Below, piece after piece: positions 1 through 6,238 of a stretch of 8,645 bases of DNA (within the stretch, counting starts at the first letter, position 1; every line of letters begins with the position of its first letter). Under the pieces are notes generated by a model. That model was given only the letters and a program-made list of their open reading frames with translations. It was not told the DNA's origin and made no database searches. The stretch is from Anaerolineae bacterium (GTDB lineage: Bacteria > Chloroflexota > Anaerolineae > B4-G1 > DUEL01): assembly GCA_029932895.1 (NCBI GenBank), contig JAOZPF010000114.1, positions 1 to 8,645 on the forward strand, in the 5' to 3' direction. A program made the position numbers and the translations under genes.

Positions 1-23
1 GAACACCCCCGATGCCCATGCCA

Positions 24-52
24 TTGACACCTTCTCCCTTTCAGTGTATACT
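24..52 (+). promoter_or_regulatory. Sigma-70-type promoter of the leader-mazG-proS operon
   Basis: A perfect -35 hexamer TTGACA (24-29) is followed after exactly 17 bp by TATACT (47-52), which matches the -10 consensus at five of six positions. Transcription would start at about position 59, some 19 nt before the leader ORF. No comparable promoter is seen between the downstream terminator (ends 192) and the next gene (starts 204), so this is probably the promoter for the whole operon. This is recognition by consensus only; no start site has been mapped. Confidence 0.8.
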
Positions 53-77
53 CCCCTCCGTCTAAAGGGGACGCAAG

Positions 78-140
78 ATGCACCAGATAGTTCCTCCCAG
101 CTTGCCTGCGCCGCCGCAGCCAGACCGGCGCTCTGGATAG
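78..140 (+). CDS. Proline-rich 20-residue leader peptide
   Basis: This short ORF encodes MHQIVPPSLPAPPQPDRRSG and then stops at TAG (138-140). It starts at ATG 78, seven bases after a purine-rich AAAGGGG Shine-Dalgarno-like stretch (64-70). Six of the 20 residues are proline (positions 6, 7, 10, 12, 13 and 15). They are encoded by CCT, CCC, CCT, CCG, CCG and CCA, so every proline codon is used and all tRNA-Pro isoacceptors would be sensed. It lies between a consensus promoter and an intrinsic terminator, upstream of the prolyl-tRNA synthetase gene. The peptide itself probably has no function; its translation is the sensor. The Pro-Pro pairs at residues 6-7 and 12-13 could also make ribosome pausing depend on EF-P. 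The alternative is chance, since CCG/GCC-type codons are common in GC-rich DNA, but the start signal and placement argue against that. Confidence 0.7.
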   Translation: MHQIVPPSLPAPPQPDRRSG

Positions 141-158
141 GTTCGCTGAGGACAAGCC

Positions 159-193
159 AGCCAGCCCTCCAGACCGCGAGGGCTGGCTTTTTG
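159..193 (+). terminator. Intrinsic terminator (attenuator) in the proS operon leader
   Basis: A perfect 11-bp stem pairs AGCCAGCCCTC (159-169) with GAGGGCTGGCT (178-188) across an 8-nt loop. The run of five T (188-192) overlaps the last stem base. The T-run ends 11 nt before the start codon of the first structural gene. A terminator here therefore acts as a gate on the downstream operon rather than ending an upstream gene. The tandem CCAG units at 157-164 allow small shifts in pairing register. Confidence 0.85.
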
Positions 194-203
194 TGAGTGA
201 GCC

Positions 204-533
204 ATGACCATTCAAGAACTGACCGACCGCATGAACGACTTTGTCACCGCTATGGGATGGTACGAGGAGGACTCGCCGTACCAGCAAACGCCCCGCAGCA
301 TCGCCATCAGTCTGGCGCTGGAGGCAGCGGAGGCGCTGGAACACTTTCAGTGGGGCGAGCAAGCGGACCCCAATGGCCTGGCAGAGGAGTTGGCCGACGT
401 GGCCCTCTACCTCCTCCAACTGGCCTATCTGAGCGGCGTGGACCTGGAGCAGGCGATTTTGGACAAACTGGCGTATAACTATACTCGCCAGTGGCCGGAG
501 AAAACAGAGGACGTCTCTCCGCAAGGGAACTGA
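204..533 (+). CDS. MazG-like nucleotide pyrophosphohydrolase
   Basis: This 109-residue all-alpha protein resembles the short MazG-like/RS21-C6 (dCTP pyrophosphatase) group, which hydrolyses non-canonical or surplus (d)NTPs to NMP plus pyrophosphate using Mg2+. The metal-binding signature is visible as E40-x-x-E43 in LEAAEALEHFQW, followed by E62-x-x-D65 in EELADVALYLL. Conserved aromatic residues (W19, F48, W50) lie around the expected substrate pocket. The length fits a single-domain family member; full-length MazG is much longer. There is no signal peptide, so it is probably a cytosolic housekeeping enzyme. The start at 204 has only a weak SD-like GTGAG/TGAG stretch. It is the first gene after the attenuator and lies 32 bp ahead of proS, so it should share proS control. 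The exact substrate cannot be read from sequence. Confidence 0.85.
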   Translation: MTIQELTDRMNDFVTAMGWYEEDSPYQQTPRSIAISLALEAAEALEHFQWGEQADPNGLAEELADVALYLLQLAYLSGVDLEQAILDKLAYNYTRQWPEKTEDVSPQGN

Positions 534-565
534 CCATCACTTGCGGGTTCAGAGGAGGAGCGAGA

Positions 566-1996
566 ATGGCAAAAGTCACCCCCCGCAGCGAGGATTATGC
601 CCGCTGGTACACCGATGTAGTGCAGATGGCCGACCTGGCTGACTATGCCCCCGTCCGGGGCTGCATGGTCATCAAGCCCTATGGCTATAGCCTGTGGGAG
701 AACATCAGGAACAGCCTCGATTGGCGGTTCAAGGCCACGGGGCACGTCAATGCCTACTTTCCCCTTTTCATCCCCATGAGCTTTCTCGAGAAGGAGGCAG
801 AGCACGTTGAGGGCTTTGCTCCCGAACTGGCAGTCGTCACCGTCGGGGGAGGCAAGAAGCTAGAAGAACCACTGGTCGTCCGGCCCACCTCCGAGACGGT
901 CATCGGTCATATGTACGCCAAGTGGATTCAATCCTACCGCGACCTGCCGCTACTGATCAACCAGTGGGCCAACGTCGTCCGCTGGGAGATGCGCACGCGC
1001 CTTTTCTTGCGCACGATGGAGTTTCTGTGGCAGGAGGGCCACACCGCCCATGCCACCGCCGCGGAGGCGCTGGAGGAGACACTGCGCATTCTCGATATCT
1101 ATGCCGAGGTCGCTATTGAGGAGGCCGCCATCCCGGTTATCAAGGGTCGCAAGAGCGAGAGCGAAAAATTCGCCGGGGCAGTGACTAGCTATACCATCGA
1201 GGCGATGATGGGCGACCGGCGTGCTCTCCAGGCCGGCACCTCCCACTTTCTTGGTCAGAACTTTGCCCAGGCTTTCGATATCACGTTTCTGGACCAAAAC
1301 AACGAGTCCCAATACGTCTGGACCACCAGTTGGGGGATGAGCACGCGCATGGTGGGTGCGGTGATCATGGCCCATGGCGACGACCAGGGGCTGAGGCTGC
1401 CGCCTCGCCTCGCCCCCATCCAGGTGGTGGTCGTTCCCATCTGGCGCGATGAGGGCCAGCGCGCGACGGCGTTGGAGGCCGCCGCGCAGGTCCAGGCGGC
1501 CCTCGAACCGGAGGTGCGCCTCAAGGTGGACGACCGGGACGGGCTTTCTCCCGGCTGGAAGTTCAATGATTGGGAGATGCGCGGAGTGCCGCTGCGGGTC
1601 GAGATCGGCCCGCGGGACGTGGCCCAGGGCCAGGTGGTGCTGGCCCGGCGTGACAAACCCGGTCGTGAGGGCAAGAGCAGCGTGCCTATGTCGGGGTTGG
1701 CGAACGCGGTGCGCGAGATGTTGATGACGATCCAGGCCGATATGTACCGCCAGGCGCTGGCCTTCCGCGAGGCTCACACCCGGTATGTGGACGACTTTGA
1801 GGGGCTGCGCGAGGCCGTAGCCGACGGCTTTGCCTACGCCTGGTGGTGCGGCAGCCCGGCGTGCGAGGCCAAGGTCAAGGAAGAGACCTCCGCCACCATT
1901 CGTTGCGTGCCGCTGGAGCAAGAGCAAGGCGCGGGGACGTGCGTCGTCTGTGGGGAGAGGGCGGAGGAGCGGGCTGTCTTTAGCCGCGCCTACTGA
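566..1996 (+). CDS. proS: Prolyl-tRNA synthetase, archaeal/eukaryotic-type (short form, no INS editing domain)
   Basis: ProRS (EC 6.1.1.15) charges tRNA-Pro with proline in the cytosol. The ORF can be extended upstream to 491, but ATG 566 is preferred. It follows the SD AGAGGAGGAG (551-560), avoids overlapping the preceding gene, and gives 476 residues beginning MAKVTPRSEDYARWY, the normal family N-terminus. Class II landmarks are RPTSET (106-111), motif 2 around RWEMRTR...EFLWQEGHTAHA (139-163) and motif 3 around GMSTRMVGAVIMAHGDDQGLRLPP (257-280, split here into its two halves GMSTRMVGAV and IMAHGDDQGLRLPP). An anticodon-binding domain follows at about 284-385. The C-terminal domain has a Cys4 zinc-site pattern (C428, C433, C459, C462), and the protein ends in Tyr476, the terminal tyrosine typical of this ProRS class. 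No bacterial-type editing insertion lies between motifs 2 and 3. The leader at 59-193 probably controls it. Confidence 0.97.
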   Translation: MAKVTPRSEDYARWYTDVVQMADLADYAPVRGCMVIKPYGYSLWENIRNSLDWRFKATGHVNAYFPLFIPMSFLEKEAEHVEGFAPELAVVTVGGGKKLEEPLVVRPTSETVIGHMYAKWIQSYRDLPLLINQWANVVRWEMRTRLFLRTMEFLWQEGHTAHATAAEALEETLRILDIYAEVAIEEAAIPVIKGRKSESEKFAGAVTSYTIEAMMGDRRALQAGTSHFLGQNFAQAFDITFLDQNNESQYVWTTSWGMSTRMVGAVIMAHGDDQGLRLPPRLAPIQVVVVPIWRDEGQRATALEAAAQVQAALEPEVRLKVDDRDGLSPGWKFNDWEMRGVPLRVEIGPRDVAQGQVVLARRDKPGREGKSSVPMSGLANAVREMLMTIQADMYRQALAFREAHTRYVDDFEGLREAVADGFAYAWWCGSPACEAKVKEETSATIRCVPLEQEQGAGTCVVCGERAEERAVFSRAY

Positions 1997-2025
1997 GCCC
2001 GGCCGGCCTGTTCTGAGGAGGGAGA

Positions 2026-3345
2026 ATGCCAGAAGCGACTTTCCACTTTCCCCCCGACTTCAAGTGGGGCACCGCTACCTCTGCTCACCAAGTGGAGGGG
2101 AACAGCACCAACAACGATTGGTGGGCCTGGGAGCAGGGGGAAGGGCACATCCAGGACGGGCAGCGCTCTGGCCTGGCCTGCAACTGGTGGGAGCAGGCGG
2201 AGCAGGATTTCGACCGCGCCGCCGAGTTGGGCCAGAACAGCCATCGCCTCTCGGTGGACTGGTCCCGCATCGAGCCTCGCGAGGGGCGCTTTGACGCGGC
2301 GGCGCTCGACCGCTACCGGGCGATGCTGCGGGCGCTGCGGGAGCGGTCCATTGAGCCGATGGTCACCCTGCACCACTTTGTCAATCCCCTCTGGCTGGCC
2401 GAGATGGGTGGATGGGAGAACCCCCGCGCGGTGCCCCTCTTTGACCGCTTTGTGGCCCACGTCGTAGAGGCACTGGGCGAGTTCTGCACCCTCTGGTGCA
2501 CGATCAACGAGCCAAACATCGCTGTCACGATGGGCCAACTGTTTGGCCTCTTTCCGCCCGGTCCGCGCGGTTTTCGGGCGGCGATGCGGGCGGGGCGCAA
2601 TCTGATGCGCGGTCACGGGGCTGCCTACCACCGTATCCACGCCCTCCAGCCGCAGGCGCAGGTAGGATACGCTCACAATTATCACATCATAGACCCCGCC
2701 ACCCGTTCCCCACTAGACCACTGGGTCGCCAGCCTCCAAGACCGCGCCTTCAACGAGACCTTTCTGGCGGCGGCGCGAGGCTGGTGGCGGCTACCCCTGG
2801 GCTTTGGCCCGGCCTGGCGGCTGCGCCGCACCCTCGACTGGATCGGCCTCAACTATTACACGCGGGAGCTGGTGGCTTTCGACCACCGGGAGGCGGCGCA
2901 GATGTTTGGTCGTCGCTTCCATCCCGAGGATGCCGAGCTCTTGGACGGGGGGTACGGCGAGTTCTATCCTCAGGGGATGGATCGCGCACTGCGCCGGCTG
3001 GCCCGCCTGGGCTTGCCCATCTATATCACCGAGAACGGCATCCCCGATAGCGACGACGACCAGCGGCCGCGCCACCTCATCACCCACCTTCACCAGGTGT
3101 GGAAGGTGATCCAGAACAACGTCCCGGTGCGGGGCTACTACCACTGGACGCTGGTGGACAACTTTGAGTGGGCGGCAGGGTGGTCGCTCCGCTTTGGCCT
3201 GATTGCATTGGATGTGGAGACGCAGGAACGAACGTTCCGGCGCTCGGCCTATCTCTACCGCGACATTGTCCGCGCCAACGGGATCACGCCGCAGATCATT
3301 GACGAGTACGCGCCAGAGCTACGGCCGGTGTTGCTGCCGGGGTAG
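2026..3345 (+). CDS. Glycoside hydrolase family 1 beta-glycosidase (beta-glucosidase-like)
   Basis: This 439-residue (beta/alpha)8 retaining glycosidase probably removes terminal beta-linked glucose, galactose or related sugars from oligosaccharides or glycosides. GH1 landmarks are the N-terminal FPPDFKWGTATSAHQVEG (8-25) with Q22, LHHF (115-118), the acid/base Glu162 in TINEPN, the nucleophile Glu336 in YITENGIP, and the glycone-binding W374 and E381-W382 in HWTLVDNFEW. The DNFEW form argues against the 6-phospho-beta-glycosidases. There is no signal peptide, so it should be cytosolic and need an imported substrate. The length is slightly short for the family (about 440-480) but nothing catalytic is missing. 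It begins 29 bp after proS with the strong SD GAGGAGGGAG, so co-transcription is likely. Its functional tie to proS is unclear, and substrate specificity cannot be decided from sequence. Confidence 0.95.
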   Translation: MPEATFHFPPDFKWGTATSAHQVEGNSTNNDWWAWEQGEGHIQDGQRSGLACNWWEQAEQDFDRAAELGQNSHRLSVDWSRIEPREGRFDAAALDRYRAMLRALRERSIEPMVTLHHFVNPLWLAEMGGWENPRAVPLFDRFVAHVVEALGEFCTLWCTINEPNIAVTMGQLFGLFPPGPRGFRAAMRAGRNLMRGHGAAYHRIHALQPQAQVGYAHNYHIIDPATRSPLDHWVASLQDRAFNETFLAAARGWWRLPLGFGPAWRLRRTLDWIGLNYYTRELVAFDHREAAQMFGRRFHPEDAELLDGGYGEFYPQGMDRALRRLARLGLPIYITENGIPDSDDDQRPRHLITHLHQVWKVIQNNVPVRGYYHWTLVDNFEWAAGWSLRFGLIALDVETQERTFRRSAYLYRDIVRANGITPQIIDEYAPELRPVLLPG

Positions 3346-3355
3346 CCACATTTTT
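3328..3355 (+). terminator. Possible intrinsic terminator overlapping the GH1 stop codon
   Basis: An imperfect stem pairs GTG (3328-3330) with CAC (3347-3349) and, after a TT bulge, GCTGC (3333-3337) with GTAGC (3342-3346), with one G-T wobble and a CGGG loop. One A and then five T (3351-3355) follow. The TAG stop (3343-3345) lies inside the 3' arm. It would end the mazG-proS-GH1 transcript in the 21-bp gap before the convergent serS gene. The pairing is modest, so this is tentative. Read on the opposite strand it lacks a T-run, and no clear terminator for serS is visible. Confidence 0.45.
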
Positions 3356-3366
3356 CGAGGGCGCGC

Positions 3367-4641
3367 CTATTCGATCACTTCGATCCCGCCCATCCACGGC
3401 CGCAGCGGTTCCGGCACGACGACCGAGCCGTCGGCCTGTTGATAGTTCTCCAGCACAGCGATCATCACCCGTGGCAGGGCCAGCCCCGACCCGTTGAGCG
3501 TGTGCACATAGTGTGGCTTGGCCCCCCTCTCGGGCCGGTAGCGGACGTTGGCGCGGCGGGCCTGAAAGTCCTCGCAATTGCTCACGCTGCTGACCTCCAG
3601 CCACTCTGCGCAACCGGGGGCCCACATCTCGATGTCGTACGTCTTGGTGGCGGCAAAGCCCAGGTCGCCGGTGCAGAGCTCTTTCACCCGGTAGGGAACC
3701 TCCAGGCGACGGCAGATAGTCAGGGCGTGCTCCAACATGTCCTCAAGCGCGTCGTAGCTGGCCTCTGGTTCGGTGAACTGGTACATCTCCACCTTGTCGA
3801 ACTGGTGACCGCGCTTGATGCCGCGCACATCCCGCCCGGCGCTCATCTTTTCGCGGCGGAAGCAGGCGGTGTAGGCCACATACCGCCGGGGAAGCGTGCC
3901 GGGGGCGAGGATCTCGTCCCGGTGGAGGTTGGTCAGCGGCACCTCCGCCGTCGGCACCAGCCACAGGTCCTCCTCCACATCGTGGTAGAGATTGTCGGCG
4001 AACTTGGGAAGCTGGCCCGCGCCCAGCAGGATCTCTTCCTTGACCACAAAGGGGGGATAGACCTCCAGGTAGCCGTGCTCGCGGGTGTGAACGTCAAGCA
4101 TCCAGGCGATGAGGGCTCGCTGCAACCGTGCCCCGGCCCCCAGAAGGTTGTAAAAACGGCTCCCGGCGAGCTTGACGCCGCGCTCAAAGTCGATGATGCC
4201 CAACTCTGGTCCCAGGTCCCAGTGGGGGAGCGGCTCGAAATCGAACGAGGGCAACTCCTGCTCCCAGTCCTGGCTCACGACGTTGTCTTCTTCGTCGGCC
4301 CCTATAGGCACCGAATCGTGGGGCAGATTGGGGATCGTCAGCAGCAGCGACTCGCGTTCTGCCTCTGTCTCTCGCACTTGCTCCTCCAGCGCTCCGATGT
4401 GCTTGCCGACGGTGCGCATGGCGGCGATGCGCGGCTCCCGCGCAGCGGGGTCCTTCATCCGCCCGATCTCTTTGGAGACGCGGTTCCGTTCGGCACGGAG
4501 CTCCTCCAGTTGTGCCAACAGACCGCGCCACCGCTCATCCGCCTCCAGGACGCGGTCGATCACCTCCAGGTTCTCGCCCCGCGTAGCCAGTGCTCGTTTA
4601 ACCCCGTTGGGGTCCCTTCGCAAACGTCCAATATCTAGCAT
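3367..4641 (-). CDS. serS: Seryl-tRNA synthetase
   Basis: SerRS (EC 6.1.1.11) charges tRNA-Ser, and in most bacteria also tRNA-Sec where that is present. The 424-residue protein has the usual bacterial length. Residues about 28-100 are rich in Glu, Arg and Leu and form the antiparallel coiled-coil arm that contacts the tRNA long variable arm. The catalytic domain shows VPTAEVPLTN (229-238) with the TAE serine-binding motif, motif 2 around ACFRREKMSAGRD (259-271) followed by HQFDKVEM (279-286), SSVSNCEDFQARRANVRYR (351-369), and motif 3 with NGSGLALPRVMIAVLENYQ (383-401). Its start lies 9 bp after the lysS stop, and its SD (GAGGGA) overlaps that stop codon. This indicates co-transcription and probably translational coupling with lysS. 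It converges with the GH1 gene 21 bp away. Confidence 0.98.
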   Translation of the reverse strand: MLDIGRLRRDPNGVKRALATRGENLEVIDRVLEADERWRGLLAQLEELRAERNRVSKEIGRMKDPAAREPRIAAMRTVGKHIGALEEQVRETEAERESLLLTIPNLPHDSVPIGADEEDNVVSQDWEQELPSFDFEPLPHWDLGPELGIIDFERGVKLAGSRFYNLLGAGARLQRALIAWMLDVHTREHGYLEVYPPFVVKEEILLGAGQLPKFADNLYHDVEEDLWLVPTAEVPLTNLHRDEILAPGTLPRRYVAYTACFRREKMSAGRDVRGIKRGHQFDKVEMYQFTEPEASYDALEDMLEHALTICRRLEVPYRVKELCTGDLGFAATKTYDIEMWAPGCAEWLEVSSVSNCEDFQARRANVRYRPERGAKPHYVHTLNGSGLALPRVMIAVLENYQQADGSVVVPEPLRPWMGGIEVIE

Positions 4642-4650
4642 CTTGTTCCC

Positions 4651-6168
4651 TCACCTATCTCGCGTTTCCTGCTCTTTGGGTCGCAGGTGTGGGTAGAGAA
4701 TCACCTCGCGGATAGAGGCGCGGTCGGTCAAAAGCATCACCAGCCGGTCCACCCCCATCCCAAGCCCGCCGTTGGGCGGCATGCCGTACATCATCGCCCG
4801 CACGTAGTCCTCGTCCATCGGGTGACTTTCGTCATCCTCCGCCGCGTACAATCGCCCCATTTCCAAAAAGCGCTGCTCCTGGTCCAGGGGGTCGTTCAGC
4901 TCGGTGAAAGCGTTCCCCATCTCTAGCCCGCCGATAAAGAACTCGAATCGTTCGACGTGAGTGGGGTCGTCGGGCTTGGCCTTGGCCAGGGGAGAGATGT
5001 CGCGCGGATAGTCGTAGATGAAGGTCGGTTGGATCAGGGTTGGCTCGACCATACCGCCCAGCAGGCTGTTGTCGATCAACTTGCCCCAGGTGAAGCCGGG
5101 CTCCGCCGGGCGGCCGATGGCCCGCATCGCCTCGGCCAGCGACTCGGCGGTGGGATAATCGACATAGTCGATACCGCTGGCCTCCTTGATCGCCTCGCGC
5201 AGCGTGACTCTCCGCCAGGGTGGGCTGAGGTCGATGGTGTGCCCCTGGTAGAGGATCGTCGTGGTGCCCAACACCTGCTGCGCCACCGCGCTCACCATCT
5301 CCTCGCACAGCTCCATCACGCCCCGGTAATCGAGGTAGGCAGCATAGAACTCGAGCATCGTGAACTCGGTATTGTGTTTGTACGAGATGCCCTCGTTGCG
5401 AAAGTCCTTGCCGATCTCATAGACCCGCTCCAGCCCGCCTACCAGGAGCCGCTTGAGGTAGAGCTCGTCCGAGATGCGCAGGTAGAGGTCCTGGTGGAGC
5501 TTGTTGTGGTGGGTGACAAATGGACGGGCGGCAGCGCCACCGTAGAGCGGCTGCAGGACCGGCGTCTCCACCTCCATAAAGCCGCGCCCGTCCAGAAAGT
5601 GGCGCAGAGCGGAGAGAGCCTGGGCGCGGATGCGGAAGAGCTGTCGCACCTCGGGGTGGACAGCCAGGTCGGCGTACCGCTGCCGGTATCGCTCCTCCAC
5701 GTCGGTGAGAGCGGAGTAGCGGATCACCTTGCCCGCGCTCTGTTGTTCCTTGCCCCATGGGAGTGGGGAGATGGATTTGGAGAGCATACGCAGCCGGGTC
5801 ACCAGCACCGAGATCTCGCCGGCGCGGGTGCGCATCAGGGTGCCGCGGGCCTCCACAAAGTCGCCCAGGTCGAAATCCTGTTTGAACGCCTGGTAGGCCT
5901 CTTCTCCCAGGTTGTTCAGCCGCAGAAAGAGCTGGATCCTTCCGCTCCCGTCCTCAATGTGGGCGAAGGCGGCCTTGCCCATCACCCTGGTACTGCGCAG
6001 TCTTCCGACCACGACGACCTCCAGCCCTTCCTCACCGGCTTCGTAAGCGGCGATCGCCTGGGCGGCGGTGTGAGTTCGTTCCGCACGCGGCGGGTAGGGG
6101 TCCCAGCCCCTTGCTCGCAACCGCTCCAGCTTGACCAGGCGCTGTCGTTCCAGGTCGTTCAGCTCCAT
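4651..6168 (-). CDS. lysS: Lysyl-tRNA synthetase, class II
   Basis: LysRS (EC 6.1.1.6) charges tRNA-Lys. The 505-residue protein has the standard class II layout: an N-terminal helical segment, an OB-fold anticodon-binding domain (about 49-132, with AFAHIEDGSGRIQLF), then the catalytic core. Motif 1 lies around FLDGRGFMEVETPVLQP (191-207). It is followed by GGAAARPFVTHHN (210-222), motif 2 with YEIGKDFRNEGIS (250-262) and HNTEFTMLEFYAAY (265-278), IQPTFIYDYPRDISPLAK (379-396), and motif 3 with GLGMGVDRLVMLLTD (468-482). The start at 6168 has a strong SD GGAGG seven bases upstream. Only 9 bp separate it from serS downstream. Upstream, a terminator-like hairpin lies in the gap to greA, so expression may depend on partial readthrough or on an unseen promoter within greA. 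Confidence 0.98.
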   Translation of the reverse strand: MELNDLERQRLVKLERLRARGWDPYPPRAERTHTAAQAIAAYEAGEEGLEVVVVGRLRSTRVMGKAAFAHIEDGSGRIQLFLRLNNLGEEAYQAFKQDFDLGDFVEARGTLMRTRAGEISVLVTRLRMLSKSISPLPWGKEQQSAGKVIRYSALTDVEERYRQRYADLAVHPEVRQLFRIRAQALSALRHFLDGRGFMEVETPVLQPLYGGAAARPFVTHHNKLHQDLYLRISDELYLKRLLVGGLERVYEIGKDFRNEGISYKHNTEFTMLEFYAAYLDYRGVMELCEEMVSAVAQQVLGTTTILYQGHTIDLSPPWRRVTLREAIKEASGIDYVDYPTAESLAEAMRAIGRPAEPGFTWGKLIDNSLLGGMVEPTLIQPTFIYDYPRDISPLAKAKPDDPTHVERFEFFIGGLEMGNAFTELNDPLDQEQRFLEMGRLYAAEDDESHPMDEDYVRAMMYGMPPNGGLGMGVDRLVMLLTDRASIREVILYPHLRPKEQETRDR

Positions 6169-6183
6169 CTTGCTTCCTCCGTT

Positions 6184-6219
6184 ACAAAAAACGGACGCAC
6201 CGCAAGGCCGTCCGTCCGT
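6184..6219 (-). terminator. Intrinsic terminator between greA and lysS
   Basis: On the minus strand, ACGGACG (6215-6209) pairs with CGTCCGT (6197-6191) around an 11-nt loop, and a run of six T (6191-6186) follows, the first T being the last stem base. The 5' arm lies in a GGAC tandem repeat, so a second register (6219-6213) can pair with the same 3' arm. The T-run ends only about 17 nt before the lysS start codon. It follows the greA stop by about 20 nt, so it would end most greA transcripts, with lysS-serS fed by readthrough. A competing hairpin CCGTT/AACGG (6194-6190 with 6183-6179) shares the 3' arm and touches the lysS SD. Confidence 0.72.
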
Positions 6220-6238
6220 CCGATTCCGGCGCTGGCGG

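Larger units (their letters stand above)
59..193 (+). promoter_or_regulatory. Proline-peptide transcription attenuator (leader RNA) of the proS operon
   Basis: This leader of about 135 nt runs from the promoter to a strong terminator and contains a proline-rich short ORF. Three mutually exclusive folds can be drawn by hand. The protector pairs CCAGA 120-124 with TCTGG 132-136. The antiterminator pairs 132-137 with 168-173, 140-141 with 166-167, 145-148 with 162-165 and 150-151 with 157-158, giving 14 pairs with bulges. The terminator pairs 159-169 with 178-188. The leader stop codon (138-140) lies inside the antiterminator's 5' arm. A ribosome finishing the peptide would therefore mask that arm and permit termination, while one stalled on most of the Pro codons (93-122) would leave it free. 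This is the logic of the trp, his and pheST attenuators. A T-box is unlikely (see rejected items). A free-standing small RNA ending at 193 remains possible. Confidence 0.72.

Noticed and set aside
59..193. T-box riboswitch ahead of proS (ACCGCG occurs at 173-178).
   Set aside because: The full T-box consensus AGGGTGGNACCGCG is absent, the leader is too short for a standard Stem I with specifier loop plus antiterminator, and ACCGCG spans the terminator loop and the first base of its right arm. The Pro-rich ORF explains the region better.
491..565. Upstream extension of proS to ATG 491, adding 25 residues and overlapping the previous gene.
   Set aside because: The extra residues do not look like ProRS, there is no SD at 491, and ATG 566 has a strong SD and the family's normal N-terminus.
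950..1927. Long open frame (325 codons) on the minus strand within proS, and similar long frames opposite GH1, serS and lysS.
   Set aside because: These are antisense to genes with clear catalytic motifs, have no recognisable domains and are expected in GC-rich DNA.
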